A DNA stretch of 64,000 bases from positions 372,001 to 436,000 of the forward strand of contig JAJLPB010000004.1 of assembly GCA_025548565.1 (NCBI GenBank), given 5' to 3'. The notes below the pieces were generated by a model that had not been told where the DNA came from, did no database searches, and saw nothing but the letters and a program-made list of their open reading frames with translations. The position numbers and the translations under genes are program-made. This document shows positions 9,381-17,382 of this stretch, in pieces. Position 1 is the stretch's first letter. Each line of letters starts with the position of its first letter. Source of the DNA: Rugamonas sp. A1-17. Its GTDB lineage: Bacteria; Pseudomonadota; Gammaproteobacteria; Burkholderiales; Burkholderiaceae_D.

Positions 9381-9686
9381 TATCGTCTCCAGGCGAGTTT
9401 GCAGTTCTTGTGCGATTTTACGTCTTGCTGGTATATACCTGGCCATCGCAACAAAATGGAGGGCAGCCAAGGTTCGTGAAGATGATTGCGCTGTGCGCTT
9501 AATAATACCTCTGACATGGCGTAGCCGCCCGCCAGCGAGCGCCCGGTCGCAAGTAAAAATCGGATGACATGATTTTCTCCAGTGGCGGCAGGCCAGCCGG
9601 TCGTTGAAGCATACGTGCCCTCATAACGGAACGATTGATGCGTATCAGGTACGGTAGAGCGTCGCCACTCAGGATAAAATGCCGGC
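9381..9686. other. intergenic stretch with no recognised content
   Basis: No convincing reading frame, repeat or RNA structure. A minus-strand frame (about 108 codons) crosses it but lacks a ribosome site and protein-like composition. It may hold the promoter of the gene at 9687 and of the small membrane peptide. Confidence 0.5.
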
Positions 9687-10151
9687 ATGATGCCCACTAT
9701 CCTCAAATGGCTGCGCTACCTGAGCCACGTACTCGGCTTTGAGACCGCCGAATCCTTCCCGCCCGGCCATCCGTACGAACGGACGCGCTGGGACGGTGCC
9801 TATTTCGACATCGCCTCAGACGTCAAGCCGGACCAGATCGAGGGCCGCCTGTGCGAGGCGATCGACAATACGCCGCTGGTGTTCGGCTACATCACCAACC
9901 CGACGCCCCGCATGCAACGCGCGCTGCTGGCGATGCTGGAGGAGCGCATGCGCAACAACCGCGGCCGCGCCAGCGAATTGGCGGCGCTGCTGGTGGCCGC
10001 CTACGACAGCCCGCATATCACCGAAGTGATCCCCGGCCTGCGCGCCGCCATCGCCGCCACCCGCCACGAGGACATGGGCGAACGCGCGCGCAGCGTCATG
10101 GCCTTCCTCGGTTCGATGCAGTCGCCGTTCGATGTGATCGAGCTGAATTAA
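9687..10151 (+). CDS. hypothetical protein
   Basis: 154 residues, soluble, with no signal peptide. An AGGAT ribosome site precedes an ATG-ATG start. The sequence is mixed alpha with charged helices (PTPRMQRALLAMLEERMRNN) and codon use matches neighbouring real genes. It overlaps the end of the converging acyltransferase gene by four bases. I do not recognise a family. Confidence 0.65.
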   Translation: MMPTILKWLRYLSHVLGFETAESFPPGHPYERTRWDGAYFDIASDVKPDQIEGRLCEAIDNTPLVFGYITNPTPRMQRALLAMLEERMRNNRGRASELAALLVAAYDSPHITEVIPGLRAAIAATRHEDMGERARSVMAFLGSMQSPFDVIELN

Positions 10152-11308
10152 GCGATGGCGCCGGCCGGTGCCGCCGGCCGCGAGAAATTGCCGGGCACGT
10201 AGCGGTCGCGCAGCTTCATGAATGGCGTCTCCACCAGCAGGTGCAGCAGCCAGCCGGCCAGCAGACTGGCCGCGCTCATCAGCACGATGGCTTGCCAGCT
10301 GTTCGGCCCCCAGCCCTCCGCCTGTAGCGGCGCCCGCAACAACACGCACAGCGTCTTGTGCGTCAGGTAGATCGCATACGACCACAGCGCGATGCTGGCC
10401 GCGCCCGGCACGCGCAGCCGTTGCAGCAGCGAGCCAGGACTCAGGGCCGCCACCAGCAGCAGCGTGAAACTCAAGCCCAGCAGCGGATAGCCGATCACCG
10501 TCATCGCATAGCCGTAATGGTCTTCCAGGAACAGCGACCATGTCAGCGCCAGCAGCGCCGCGCCCGCCGCCAGCGCCCAGTTGCCGCGCGAGGTCAGCCG
10601 CGTCCAGGCGTTCGCGTGATAGTTCTTCACCAGCGCCAGCGCGACGCCGGCCGTCAGTTCGTCGAAACGGCACAGCGACGAGTAATAGATCAGCGTGTAG
10701 TAATGAAAGCCGCCCTGCTCTTCCGGTCCCACATATTGCGTCCACAGATGGCTGCGGATCGCCATGCCGGCCAGCAGCGTGCCGATGACGGCAAGCCACG
10801 CCAGCAGCAGCGGCTTGCGGCAGGCCGCGATCGCCAGCGCCACGGCCGGCAGCAGGAAGTAGAACTGCTCCTCCACGCACAGCGACCACGCGTGCGAAAA
10901 CGCCGTGCCCGGCATCAGCTGGATATTTTGTGTAAAGGTGAGGAACTTCCATAGCGGCGGCAGCACATTGGCGCCGCGGAAGGCCGGCCACAAGGCGTAC
11001 AGCGCCAGCACGAAGTAAAAGTTCGGCAAGGTGCGCAGCAGGCGGCGCGCGTAGAAGCGCGCGAGCGAGAAGCGTTCGCCGCCGTCCGACTGCCGCGAAC
11101 GGCGGATGCCACCCAGGATCTGGTTGCCGATCAAATAGCCGCTGAGGGCAAAGAACAAGTCGACGCCGGTCCAGCCGACCCGGCCGAACCAGCCGAAGGT
11201 CGGGCCGCCGCTGACGAACAGCATGTAATGGTTGGCAAACACCAGCACGATGGCCAGCGCGCGCAAGGTGTCGAGCCCGGCGTTGCGTCCCTGGAAAGAT
11301 GAATTCAT
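10148..11308 (-). CDS. acyltransferase family 3 (OafA/YrhL-like) membrane protein
   Basis: 386 residues, about ten membrane segments. The N-terminus GLDTLRALAIVLVFANHYMLF is the hallmark of the family, including the essential His of the first helix; GVDLFFALSGYLIG is the second conserved motif. These enzymes acetylate or acylate sugars of O-antigen, exopolysaccharide or peptidoglycan from the inner membrane. Downstream of the DUF1906 pair with 17 bp between, so probably in one transcript with it. Confidence 0.9.
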   Translation of the reverse strand: MNSSFQGRNAGLDTLRALAIVLVFANHYMLFVSGGPTFGWFGRVGWTGVDLFFALSGYLIGNQILGGIRRSRQSDGGERFSLARFYARRLLRTLPNFYFVLALYALWPAFRGANVLPPLWKFLTFTQNIQLMPGTAFSHAWSLCVEEQFYFLLPAVALAIAACRKPLLLAWLAVIGTLLAGMAIRSHLWTQYVGPEEQGGFHYYTLIYYSSLCRFDELTAGVALALVKNYHANAWTRLTSRGNWALAAGAALLALTWSLFLEDHYGYAMTVIGYPLLGLSFTLLLVAALSPGSLLQRLRVPGAASIALWSYAIYLTHKTLCVLLRAPLQAEGWGPNSWQAIVLMSAASLLAGWLLHLLVETPFMKLRDRYVPGNFSRPAAPAGAIA

Positions 11309-11325
11309 CCCCGCATCTTAACAAA

Positions 11326-11619
11326 TCAAGGCGAGATCACCATGTTGAGCACGTTGTTGGTCACGTTCAGCACGGCCGTGCTGCCGGCCGCGATCGCGAA
11401 GTTATGGCTGTGGCCCGAATAATAATCAACGGTGCCGAGCCGGATGCTGTCGATCGCCGCGCTGACGCCGTTGCTGATGGTGTAGGCCGACAGCAGCATG
11501 TCCGGCGCGGTGACGAACTTCAACACCAGGTCCTGCCCCGTATTGTTGAGAAAAATTGTCTTGGCCGGCTTGACCGTCTTCAGCGACACCGCCTCGGTAA
11601 ATTGTATTATTTGCATCAC
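11326..11619 (-). CDS. hypothetical 97-residue protein coupled to DUF1906 gene
   Basis: Starts in an ATGA overlap with the stop of the DUF1906 gene. The protein has no signal peptide or membrane helix and looks like a small beta-rich domain (IFLNNTGQDLVLKF, TISNGVSAAIDSIRL, GSTAVLNVTNNVLNMVIS). Function unknown. Coupling suggests it acts with the glycoside-hydrolase-like protein. Confidence 0.65.
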   Translation of the reverse strand: MMQIIQFTEAVSLKTVKPAKTIFLNNTGQDLVLKFVTAPDMLLSAYTISNGVSAAIDSIRLGTVDYYSGHSHNFAIAAGSTAVLNVTNNVLNMVISP

Positions 11620-12254
11620 AACACCCGGAACAGGCCAGCCGGATAGCCGTCGTTGGTACGGGTCAGGTCGACGCTGATGCGCTTGCCGTCGTCGACCGGC
11701 AGACTGGCGGGCGCCAATTGCTTGAGGCTGAAGCAGGCATAGTCGCGAGAACCATGGTACTCCGGCGACGGCGACAGCCAGCTCAACGCCGCCAGTCCCT
11801 TGAGCACCATCGTCCCGCAGCAGGCGCCGGAGCCGTACACGCCGACCTGATACCTGGGTTCGCCCGGCCCGGCCGCGCGGAACGCCTGGTTGACGCCTTC
11901 GAAATATGCGCTGACCGGGCCGGCGATCGCTTCATCGGACGGATTGAAATCCACCGCGAAATAAATCGCTGAGCCGGACGGCTGGGTGATGACCTGTTGC
12001 GCCATCAAATACGCGGCGGCGCCATCGGCGCAGCCCTGGGCGCGGCTGAAGTAATTCAGGTGGTCGCCGCCGGCCTGCCACAGCGCGCCGATCTGAATGC
12101 TGGCATCCGTCAGCGAACGGGCCTCGGCCAGCGACAGGCTCTTGCCCGCCTGGTGGCTGTAATAACGGATCGCGAAATCGATCCCTTGTTGTTTAATTGC
12201 AATTGCGTGTTGCGTCAGTTCAAATGGCGCTTTCAGGCCAGTCAGAACAACCAT
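11616..12254 (-). CDS. DUF1906 (Rv2525c-like) glycoside-hydrolase-like protein
   Basis: 212 residues from the ATG at 12254, chosen for its CGGAG site; an upstream in-frame start at 12377 lacks one. The TIM-barrel-like DUF1906 domain covers the whole protein: IDFAIRYYSHQAGKSLSLAEA, then a segment on choosing by-passing gaps (GDHLNYFSRAQGCADG), SAIYFAVDFNPSD with the conserved acidic residues, and YQVGVYGSGACC. Related proteins occur next to cell-wall and secretion genes and are thought to bind or cut peptidoglycan. No signal peptide. Divergent from the peptide-system regulator at 12426, so it may be an accessory of that island. Confidence 0.8.
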   Translation of the reverse strand: MVVLTGLKAPFELTQHAIAIKQQGIDFAIRYYSHQAGKSLSLAEARSLTDASIQIGALWQAGGDHLNYFSRAQGCADGAAAYLMAQQVITQPSGSAIYFAVDFNPSDEAIAGPVSAYFEGVNQAFRAAGPGEPRYQVGVYGSGACCGTMVLKGLAALSWLSPSPEYHGSRDYACFSLKQLAPASLPVDDGKRISVDLTRTNDGYPAGLFRVL

Positions 12255-12425
12255 GACATCTCCGATTAGAAAGGGGTGTGGTTTCCCCGTGTTAATGTTA
12301 ATATTTGCAAAAGATGTAGATATGGAACAACTGTAGTCAATCCGCATGAAATTGGCCTTCGGAAAACCTTCCGACATTCAAGTCATTGATTACAAATAAC
12401 TTATCGCTGAACCAAGAAGGTCCGT

Positions 12426-15400
12426 GTGAATCACAAAAGCTTTCGTTTCGGGCAGTGGCGGGTCGATCCCGCCACCAATACACTCAGCTGCGGCGACCTG
12501 AACCGCCAGCTGGAACCACGCGCCATGGATGTTTTGTTGCATCTGTGCAAATATCCGCACGTGGTCGTGTCCGCCGAAACCTTGCTTGACGCGTGCTGGG
12601 GCGACGTCTCCCCCAGCGACAACGCGGTCCACAAAATCATCACCCAGCTGCGCCGGGCGCTGGACGATTCGGCGGTCGAACCGCGTTATATCGAAACCAT
12701 CCGCAAGCGCGGCTACCGGCTGCTGGCCGAACTGAGTTATGACGACGATGTCAGCAACGGCAGCTGGCTGCACGCCTCGCCGTTCCGCGGGCTGGAAGCG
12801 TTTGAGGAACAGCACGCCGCGATCTTCTTCGGCCGCAAGCTCGGCGTCGACCAGCTGGTGCAGGTCGTGCTCAGCCAGGTGCAGGCCGCGTGCGCGATGG
12901 TACTGGTGCTGGGGCCGTCCGGCGCCGGCAAGACCTCACTGGTGCAGGCCGGGCTGATCCCTGCCCTCAAGGCGGGCGCCGCGCCGGCCGAATCGGGCCT
13001 GGCCATCGCCAGCCATGTGCAGCTGGACTGCGCCGACATGGGCCAGTCCGGCCTGCTCGACACGCTGGCCAGCGTGCTGCTCGACGCCGAGCTGGACGGC
13101 AATCTGCTGTTTGAAAACACCAGCGCGGTGGCGCTGGCCCAGCGCATGGCACAAGATCTGCCGGGCCTGATCGCCTACCTGCAGGCGCGGCTGCCGACAA
13201 TCCGGCTGATGCTGTTCATCGACCGTTTCGAAGCCATCTTCCGGCTGCCGCACATCGGCGAGCAGGAGCGGGCCGCATTCATCCACGTGCTCGACCAGCT
13301 GGCGCGGTCCGGCTGCATCCTGATCGTGCTGGCCTGCCGCAACGATTTTTATCCGCACCTGAGCGAATATCCCGCGCTGATGGGCATGAAGCTGCGCGGC
13401 GGGCACTTCGACCTGGCGCCGCCAGGAGCCGCCGACATCGCCCAGATCATCCGCCACCCGGTGCAGGTGGCGCAGCTGCGCTACACGGTCGATGCCGAGA
13501 CCGGCGAATCGCTGGACCAGGTGCTGATCGACGCCGCCAAGGCCGGCCCGGACACGCTGCCGCTGCTGCAATACTGTCTGCAGGAGTTATATCGGCTGCG
13601 CAGCCCCGAAGGCGAACTGAGCCACGCCAGCTTCCACGCGCTGGGCGGGCTGGAAGGCGCGATCGGTGCGCGCGCGGAACAAGTCATCTCGGCGCTGGGC
13701 AGCGCGCAGATCGCCGCCCTGCCGCACGTGCTGTCGCAACTGGTGCTGGTGGCCGAGGACGAGTCGACCGTCACCTCGCGCCGCGTGCCTTGGTCGGCGC
13801 TGCGTAATGAGGCTGATCACGGGCTGGTGCAGGCGCTGGTTGACGCGCACTTGTTCGTCAGCGATTTGCATGGCGGCGCGCCGGCGTTTGGGATCGCGCA
13901 TGAAGCGCTGCTGCGGCGCTGGCCGCGCGTGGTGGCGTGGATCGAGGAACATCGCCAGGCCTTGCAGGTGCGCAGCCGCATCAGCGCGCAAGCCAGGCGC
14001 TGGCAGGACAGCGGCCGCGCGCGCGACATGCTGCTGCCGTCGGGCACGCAGGCGAACCAGGCGCGCCAACTGCTCAAGACCAGCGGCTTCAGCTTCACGC
14101 CGCAGGAGCACATTTTTGTGCAGGCATCGCTGCAGGGCGTGCAGCGCGGTGAGCGGCTGCGGATGACGATCACCATCGTCATGGCCGGCCTGGCGCTGCT
14201 GGCCGGCGGCCTGTTCCTGATGGCGCGCTCGGCGCAGCAGGCAGCCGAGCAGCACCGCACCGAGGCCGAGGAGTTGATGGGTTATATGCTGGGCGACTTC
14301 GTGGACAAGCTGCGGCCGCTGGGCAAGCTGGACCTGCTTGATAGCGTGAGTAATCGCGCGTTGAAGTACCTATCCGATCCTGCGCGCAACAACGAGAGCG
14401 GCACAGCTTTAGCGCAACGGGCCAAGTCACTACAAGTACTGTCGGAGGTAAAAATCGCGCGCGCCGACCCGGCCGGGGCTATGACCGCGCTGCTGGCGGG
14501 CCGCGAAATCTTGCTCAATCAGCTAAAAGCTAGGCCCACCGATCTGGTATTACTCAAGAGCGCGGGAGAAAACTCGTTCTGGCTAGGGCAAATCCATTTA
14601 GACCAAAAAGAATGGGGGTTAGCGCGGCAGTACTTTGAGGAATACCGCGACAACGCAAACCGGCAAGCTGCTGCCGCCCCCTCCGACGTCAGCAGTTGGA
14701 TCGAGCAATCTTATGCGCATAACAGCCTGGGCAGCGTTGCTCTAAGAAGCGGTGATGTCCGTCGTGCTGCAAGCGAATTCGCGCTTTCGGTAGATTTGAA
14801 AACTCGTGCCTACGACCAAACCCCAAAGGATAAGGTACTGGCAGGAGACTTGGCCGACAGCCTGTCGTGGCAAGCGAGCGCACAGGTAAAACTTGGAAAA
14901 CTGGCAGAAGCAGAGGCGCTTCATAGTCGGGAATTGAATTTGCTAAAAGCGCTTCATGAAACCTATCCCGCAGATAATCTCTGGCTAACTCGAATTGGAT
15001 TAGCCCTATCGATGCGATCAGAGCTAAGGCTAGCGCGTGGAAATCAAGGCGCTGGCAAAGTGGACTTAGAGCAAGCCCTAAGCGCACTCCAAGGTAGTAT
15101 GGAAAAAGATCCCAGCAATCGCAATTTGCAGCGAAACTTGCACCTTATTCAATTGCGCCTTCTTGAAACGGATGCTGCAAATCCGAAACCCGCGCTAGTA
15201 CTCGAACAATTGGAAAAACTACAGCAAAGTTTCTCAATGTTAAGCCAATTAGAGCCGAAAAAACTTATTTTGCAAGTTATGCTTTCCAATGTGCAGCAAC
15301 GCATGGCTATTACGCATTTCCAGGCACAAGAGCCCGCCACCGCTGTCGCTATCCTTACCCCTACATTGCAAAAGCTGGAGCAATTGCACTCTACAACCCC

Positions 15401-15701
15401 AACAGATCAAGGCATACGTAACGCACTGGTTGATACACTTCTTTTAAGTGCTGAGCTAAACGAACTTAAAGATGCCGATGTTACACGTCGCCTCTGTGAA
15501 AGAGTGCAAACAATGTTGCATCCAATTATCAAAGATAGCGCTGATTATCATGTGCTTGCTCCTTGGGTACGGGCTCATGCATGTCTAAATCAAATTGAAT
15601 ACGCGACCGCTGCGCGGGCAATGCTGGAAACAATGGGTTACCGCGACCCCACATATTTGCGTTACATTTCCACCCACCCACCAAAGAAAGTGAAATCATG
15701 A
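12426..15701 (+). CDS. winged-helix / STAND-type ATPase transcriptional regulator with TPR-like sensor
   Basis: 1091 residues from a GTG preceded by AAGAAGG. Residues about 1-105 are an OmpR/CadC-type winged helix (FRFGQWRVDPATNTLSCGD, VHKIITQLRRALDD, IETIRKRGYRLLAEL). Then comes an nSTAND-type NTPase: SPFRGLEAFEEQHAAIFFGR, Walker A GPSGAGKTSL near 163, and LMLFIDRFEAIFR as Walker B. A hydrophobic helix follows at about 580-602 and a C-terminal half made of helical TPR-like repeats. The last ~445 codons (from about 14360) drop to roughly 42-50% GC while the first part is typical of the chromosome. The stop overlaps the next ATG (ATGA). Likely a membrane-anchored sensor-regulator of the downstream peptide genes; this role is inferred from position. 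Confidence 0.85.
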   Translation: MNHKSFRFGQWRVDPATNTLSCGDLNRQLEPRAMDVLLHLCKYPHVVVSAETLLDACWGDVSPSDNAVHKIITQLRRALDDSAVEPRYIETIRKRGYRLLAELSYDDDVSNGSWLHASPFRGLEAFEEQHAAIFFGRKLGVDQLVQVVLSQVQAACAMVLVLGPSGAGKTSLVQAGLIPALKAGAAPAESGLAIASHVQLDCADMGQSGLLDTLASVLLDAELDGNLLFENTSAVALAQRMAQDLPGLIAYLQARLPTIRLMLFIDRFEAIFRLPHIGEQERAAFIHVLDQLARSGCILIVLACRNDFYPHLSEYPALMGMKLRGGHFDLAPPGAADIAQIIRHPVQVAQLRYTVDAETGESLDQVLIDAAKAGPDTLPLLQYCLQELYRLRSPEGELSHASFHALGGLEGAIGARAEQVISALGSAQIAALPHVLSQLVLVAEDESTVTSRRVPWSALRNEADHGLVQALVDAHLFVSDLHGGAPAFGIAHEALLRRWPRVVAWIEEHRQALQVRSRISAQARRWQDSGRARDMLLPSGTQANQARQLLKTSGFSFTPQEHIFVQASLQGVQRGERLRMTITIVMAGLALLAGGLFLMARSAQQAAEQHRTEAEELMGYMLGDFVDKLRPLGKLDLLDSVSNRALKYLSDPARNNESGTALAQRAKSLQVLSEVKIARADPAGAMTALLAGREILLNQLKARPTDLVLLKSAGENSFWLGQIHLDQKEWGLARQYFEEYRDNANRQAAAAPSDVSSWIEQSYAHNSLGSVALRSGDVRRAASEFALSVDLKTRAYDQTPKDKVLAGDLADSLSWQASAQVKLGKLAEAEALHSRELNLLKALHETYPADNLWLTRIGLALSMRSELRLARGNQGAGKVDLEQALSALQGSMEKDPSNRNLQRNLHLIQLRLLETDAANPKPALVLEQLEKLQQSFSMLSQLEPKKLILQVMLSNVQQRMAITHFQAQEPATAVAILTPTLQKLEQLHSTTPTDQGIRNALVDTLLLSAELNELKDADVTRRLCERVQTMLHPIIKDSADYHVLAPWVRAHACLNQIEYATAARAMLETMGYRDPTYLRYISTHPPKKVKS

Positions 15702-16066
15702 CCAAACTCCATGCATCTACGCAATTCATTAACGTTCTGGTGAAGGTTACGCCAAGCGACAAACCTGGCGTTTATCATGTACAAAGCGCACCTGCAATGC
15801 CATGCGTCACGGAAATTGACACCGTAATTAATTATCAAATATTTGACAGCGGCCATAAAAACATCGTCTTCACCGGTATGACTGTTGCGCCAGTGGGCAA
15901 CGACCAACTAAGCAACTCAAGTGTCAGCATCAGTGGGAAGCAGCTGACATTCACCGATGCAAACACGAAAAAGATGACACTGAACATCACTTTGCAATTT
16001 AAGGATGAAGACGGCATCTCGTTTATGCATGACCCACAAGTGGTCAACGAGCCTGGACAACAATAA
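15698..16066 (+). CDS. 122-residue protein ending in the PQVxNEP motif
   Basis: Translationally coupled to the STAND regulator (ATGA). No signal peptide. Residues about 8-105 look like a small beta-sandwich (INVLVKVTPSDKPGVYHV, INYQIFDSG, NIVFTGMTV, ITLQFKDEDG). The tail reads DPQVVNEPGQQ, which matches the core of the seven precursor peptides (PQVQNDP/EP) but has no Gly-Gly before it. I recall an NCBI family label of the kind DP-EP that may apply but cannot verify it here. It could be a carrier, receptor, immunity protein or decoy for the exported peptides. Low GC like the rest of the island. Confidence 0.75.
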   Translation: MTKLHASTQFINVLVKVTPSDKPGVYHVQSAPAMPCVTEIDTVINYQIFDSGHKNIVFTGMTVAPVGNDQLSNSSVSISGKQLTFTDANTKKMTLNITLQFKDEDGISFMHDPQVVNEPGQQ

Positions 16067-16164
16067 GGAAACGTACAAGGGGCACGCCAAGGGTGCCCTG
16101 CATGTCAAAGCCATAAGCAAACTAAAGTCGGCCAAATCCGTAATCAAAATTCTCAGGAAAAACT

Positions 16165-16347
16165 ATGCGCATTTCGTTCTTTGTATACGCAAAAAAGGTA
16201 TTGCTCATATCGACGCCAGAAGTCTATTTAACAATAGCGGAAAAAAGCCTGGACACACACTCCTTAACCGAGATTCGACATTTGACGCTGTCGGAATACT
16301 CGGCTGTTGCGGGTGGCCCTCAAGTTCAAAATGACCCACAAGTCTAA
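16165..16347 (+). CDS. double-glycine precursor peptide 1
   Basis: 60 residues, AGGA ribosome site. Basic, hydrophobic N-terminus (MRISFFVYAKKVLL), then a leader with the C39-cleavage consensus: Leu at -12, Glu at -8, Tyr at -7, Val at -4, Gly-Gly at -2/-1 (LTLSEYSAVAGG). Predicted product after cleavage is PQVQNDPQV (9 residues). First of five tandem paralogues; next start follows the stop by 13 bp. Confidence 0.85.
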   Translation: MRISFFVYAKKVLLISTPEVYLTIAEKSLDTHSLTEIRHLTLSEYSAVAGGPQVQNDPQV

Positions 16348-16360
16348 CCAAGGAGAAATT

Positions 16361-16543
16361 ATGCACAATACGATTTTCAAAAATATCAAACCCTCGTTGT
16401 CCGTCTCGATGAGAAAATTTCGTATAACATCTATCAAGGAAAATCAAGACATCAGCGCCCTTACCGATATTCAGGATCTCCCGTTCAATGAATACTCAAC
16501 AGTTACAGGTGGCCCACAAGTCCAAAATGAGCCTGAGCGATAA
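16361..16543 (+). CDS. double-glycine precursor peptide 2
   Basis: 60 residues from the ATG at 16361 with a strong AAGGAG site; the longer in-frame start at 16307 lies inside peptide 1 and is rejected. The leader ends LPFNEYSTVTGG (Leu -12, Glu -8, Tyr -7, Val -4). Predicted product PQVQNEPER. Same length and N-terminal pattern as peptides 1, 3 and 5. Confidence 0.85.
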   Translation: MHNTIFKNIKPSLSVSMRKFRITSIKENQDISALTDIQDLPFNEYSTVTGGPQVQNEPER

Positions 16544-16714
16544 TTTCGAATTTCAGCAACGCTAAAGGCTCAGGAGCTACGTCACTTTTTTCTGGCTGTC
16601 GAAAAAGCGTGAAAAAAATAAAAGATTGGAGATTCAGAGCCTAAGAATATAGGTGAGCCCGGTCTGGCAGTACCAAATCAAAAATTAATTGCAACTCCAA
16701 CTTTGAGGGAAATT

Positions 16715-16897
16715 ATGCGCAATACGCTTTTTGCAAGCATCAAAAAGACCTTATCTGCATCGACGACGAAATTTCCCGCGACGGTGGCCAAGAAAGATCT
16801 TTCCCTCCTCCGCCCATTGGCCGAGATCCAGCATTTGACGATCAAGGAATATTCGGCAGTCGCAGGCGGGCCCGAAGTCCAAAACGATCCAGTTTAG
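16715..16897 (+). CDS. double-glycine precursor peptide 3
   Basis: 60 residues from the ATG at 16715 with GAGGG upstream; an in-frame TTG at 16703 is less likely. The leader ends LTIKEYSAVAGG and the predicted product is PEVQNDPV (8 residues). The 171-bp gap before it contains an imperfect hairpin around 16579-16610 and may carry an additional promoter. Confidence 0.85.
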   Translation: MRNTLFASIKKTLSASTTKFPATVAKKDLSLLRPLAEIQHLTIKEYSAVAGGPEVQNDPV

Positions 16898-16905
16898 GAG
16901 GCGTC

Positions 16906-17127
16906 ATGCGCAATCCATTCTTTGCACACGCAAAAAAGGTGCTGCGCTGGTCGGCGCCGGGAGCTTATTCGGCAGCAGTAGGGAAAAGTGTAGGCACCGA
17001 AATACTAACCGAAGTTCGGCATTTGACAGATGAGGAATGCTTGACTATTGCGGGAGGTCCGCAAGTCCAAAACGTGCCAGAAGAGGGTCAAATAACTTTT
17101 TCGAATTTTCGAATTAGTCAAAATTAG
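16906..17127 (+). CDS. double-glycine precursor peptide 4 (extended core)
   Basis: 73 residues, AGGAGG ribosome site, eight bases after peptide 3. The leader ends LTDEECLTIAGG, keeping Leu -12 and Glu -8 but with Cys at -7. The core begins PQVQNVPEEGQ and runs 22 residues rather than 8-9, probably because the original stop was lost and translation continues into spacer sequence. It shows that the PQVQNxP start is kept even when the tail changes. Confidence 0.83.
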   Translation: MRNPFFAHAKKVLRWSAPGAYSAAVGKSVGTEILTEVRHLTDEECLTIAGGPQVQNVPEEGQITFSNFRISQN

Positions 17128-17154
17128 TCTATAACTCCCAACATAGGAAAAATT

Positions 17155-17337
17155 ATGCACAGTATGATTTTCGCCAACATCAGAAAAGCTATGTCCGCAT
17201 CGCCAAAAGCAGTTGATTCAGCAGCTATCGAAAAAAGCCTCGGCGCCACCACCTCGACCGAAATCCAACACCTTTCGATCAAGGAATACTCGGCCGTTTC
17301 CGGCGGTCCGCAAGTACAAAACGATCCGCAACAGTAA
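17155..17337 (+). CDS. double-glycine precursor peptide 5
   Basis: 60 residues, AGGAAA ribosome site. The leader ends LSIKEYSAVSGG, the closest match to the classical bacteriocin leader (Leu-Ser at -12/-11, Glu -8, Val -4). Predicted product PQVQNDPQQ. Last gene of the tandem array, followed by a strong hairpin and the converging peptidase-transporter gene. Confidence 0.86.
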   Translation: MHSMIFANIRKAMSASPKAVDSAAIEKSLGATTSTEIQHLSIKEYSAVSGGPQVQNDPQQ

Positions 17338-17351
17338 GAATAAGCACATTC

Positions 17352-17382
17352 AGTCCGACGCCGTCACACGGGGCGTCGGACT
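17352..17382. terminator. hairpin between precursor array and transporter
   Basis: An 11-bp perfect stem (17352-17362 with 17372-17382, 9-nt loop) placed 14 bp after the last precursor stop and touching the stop codon of the converging transporter gene. No T-run on either side, but the position suits a bidirectional terminator. Confidence 0.6.

Noticed and set aside
9380..9706. 108-codon minus-strand frame
   Set aside because: No ribosome site and no recognisable composition; overlaps the start of the better-supported gene at 9687.
16005..16334. 109-codon frame overlapping the 122-residue protein and precursor 1
   Set aside because: Out of phase with both supported genes, no ribosome site, no leader motif.
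16165..17337. Precursor array considered as lanthipeptide or other modified RiPP
   Set aside because: Cores lack Cys, Ser and Thr in the common form and no modification enzyme is encoded nearby; export of unmodified peptides fits better.
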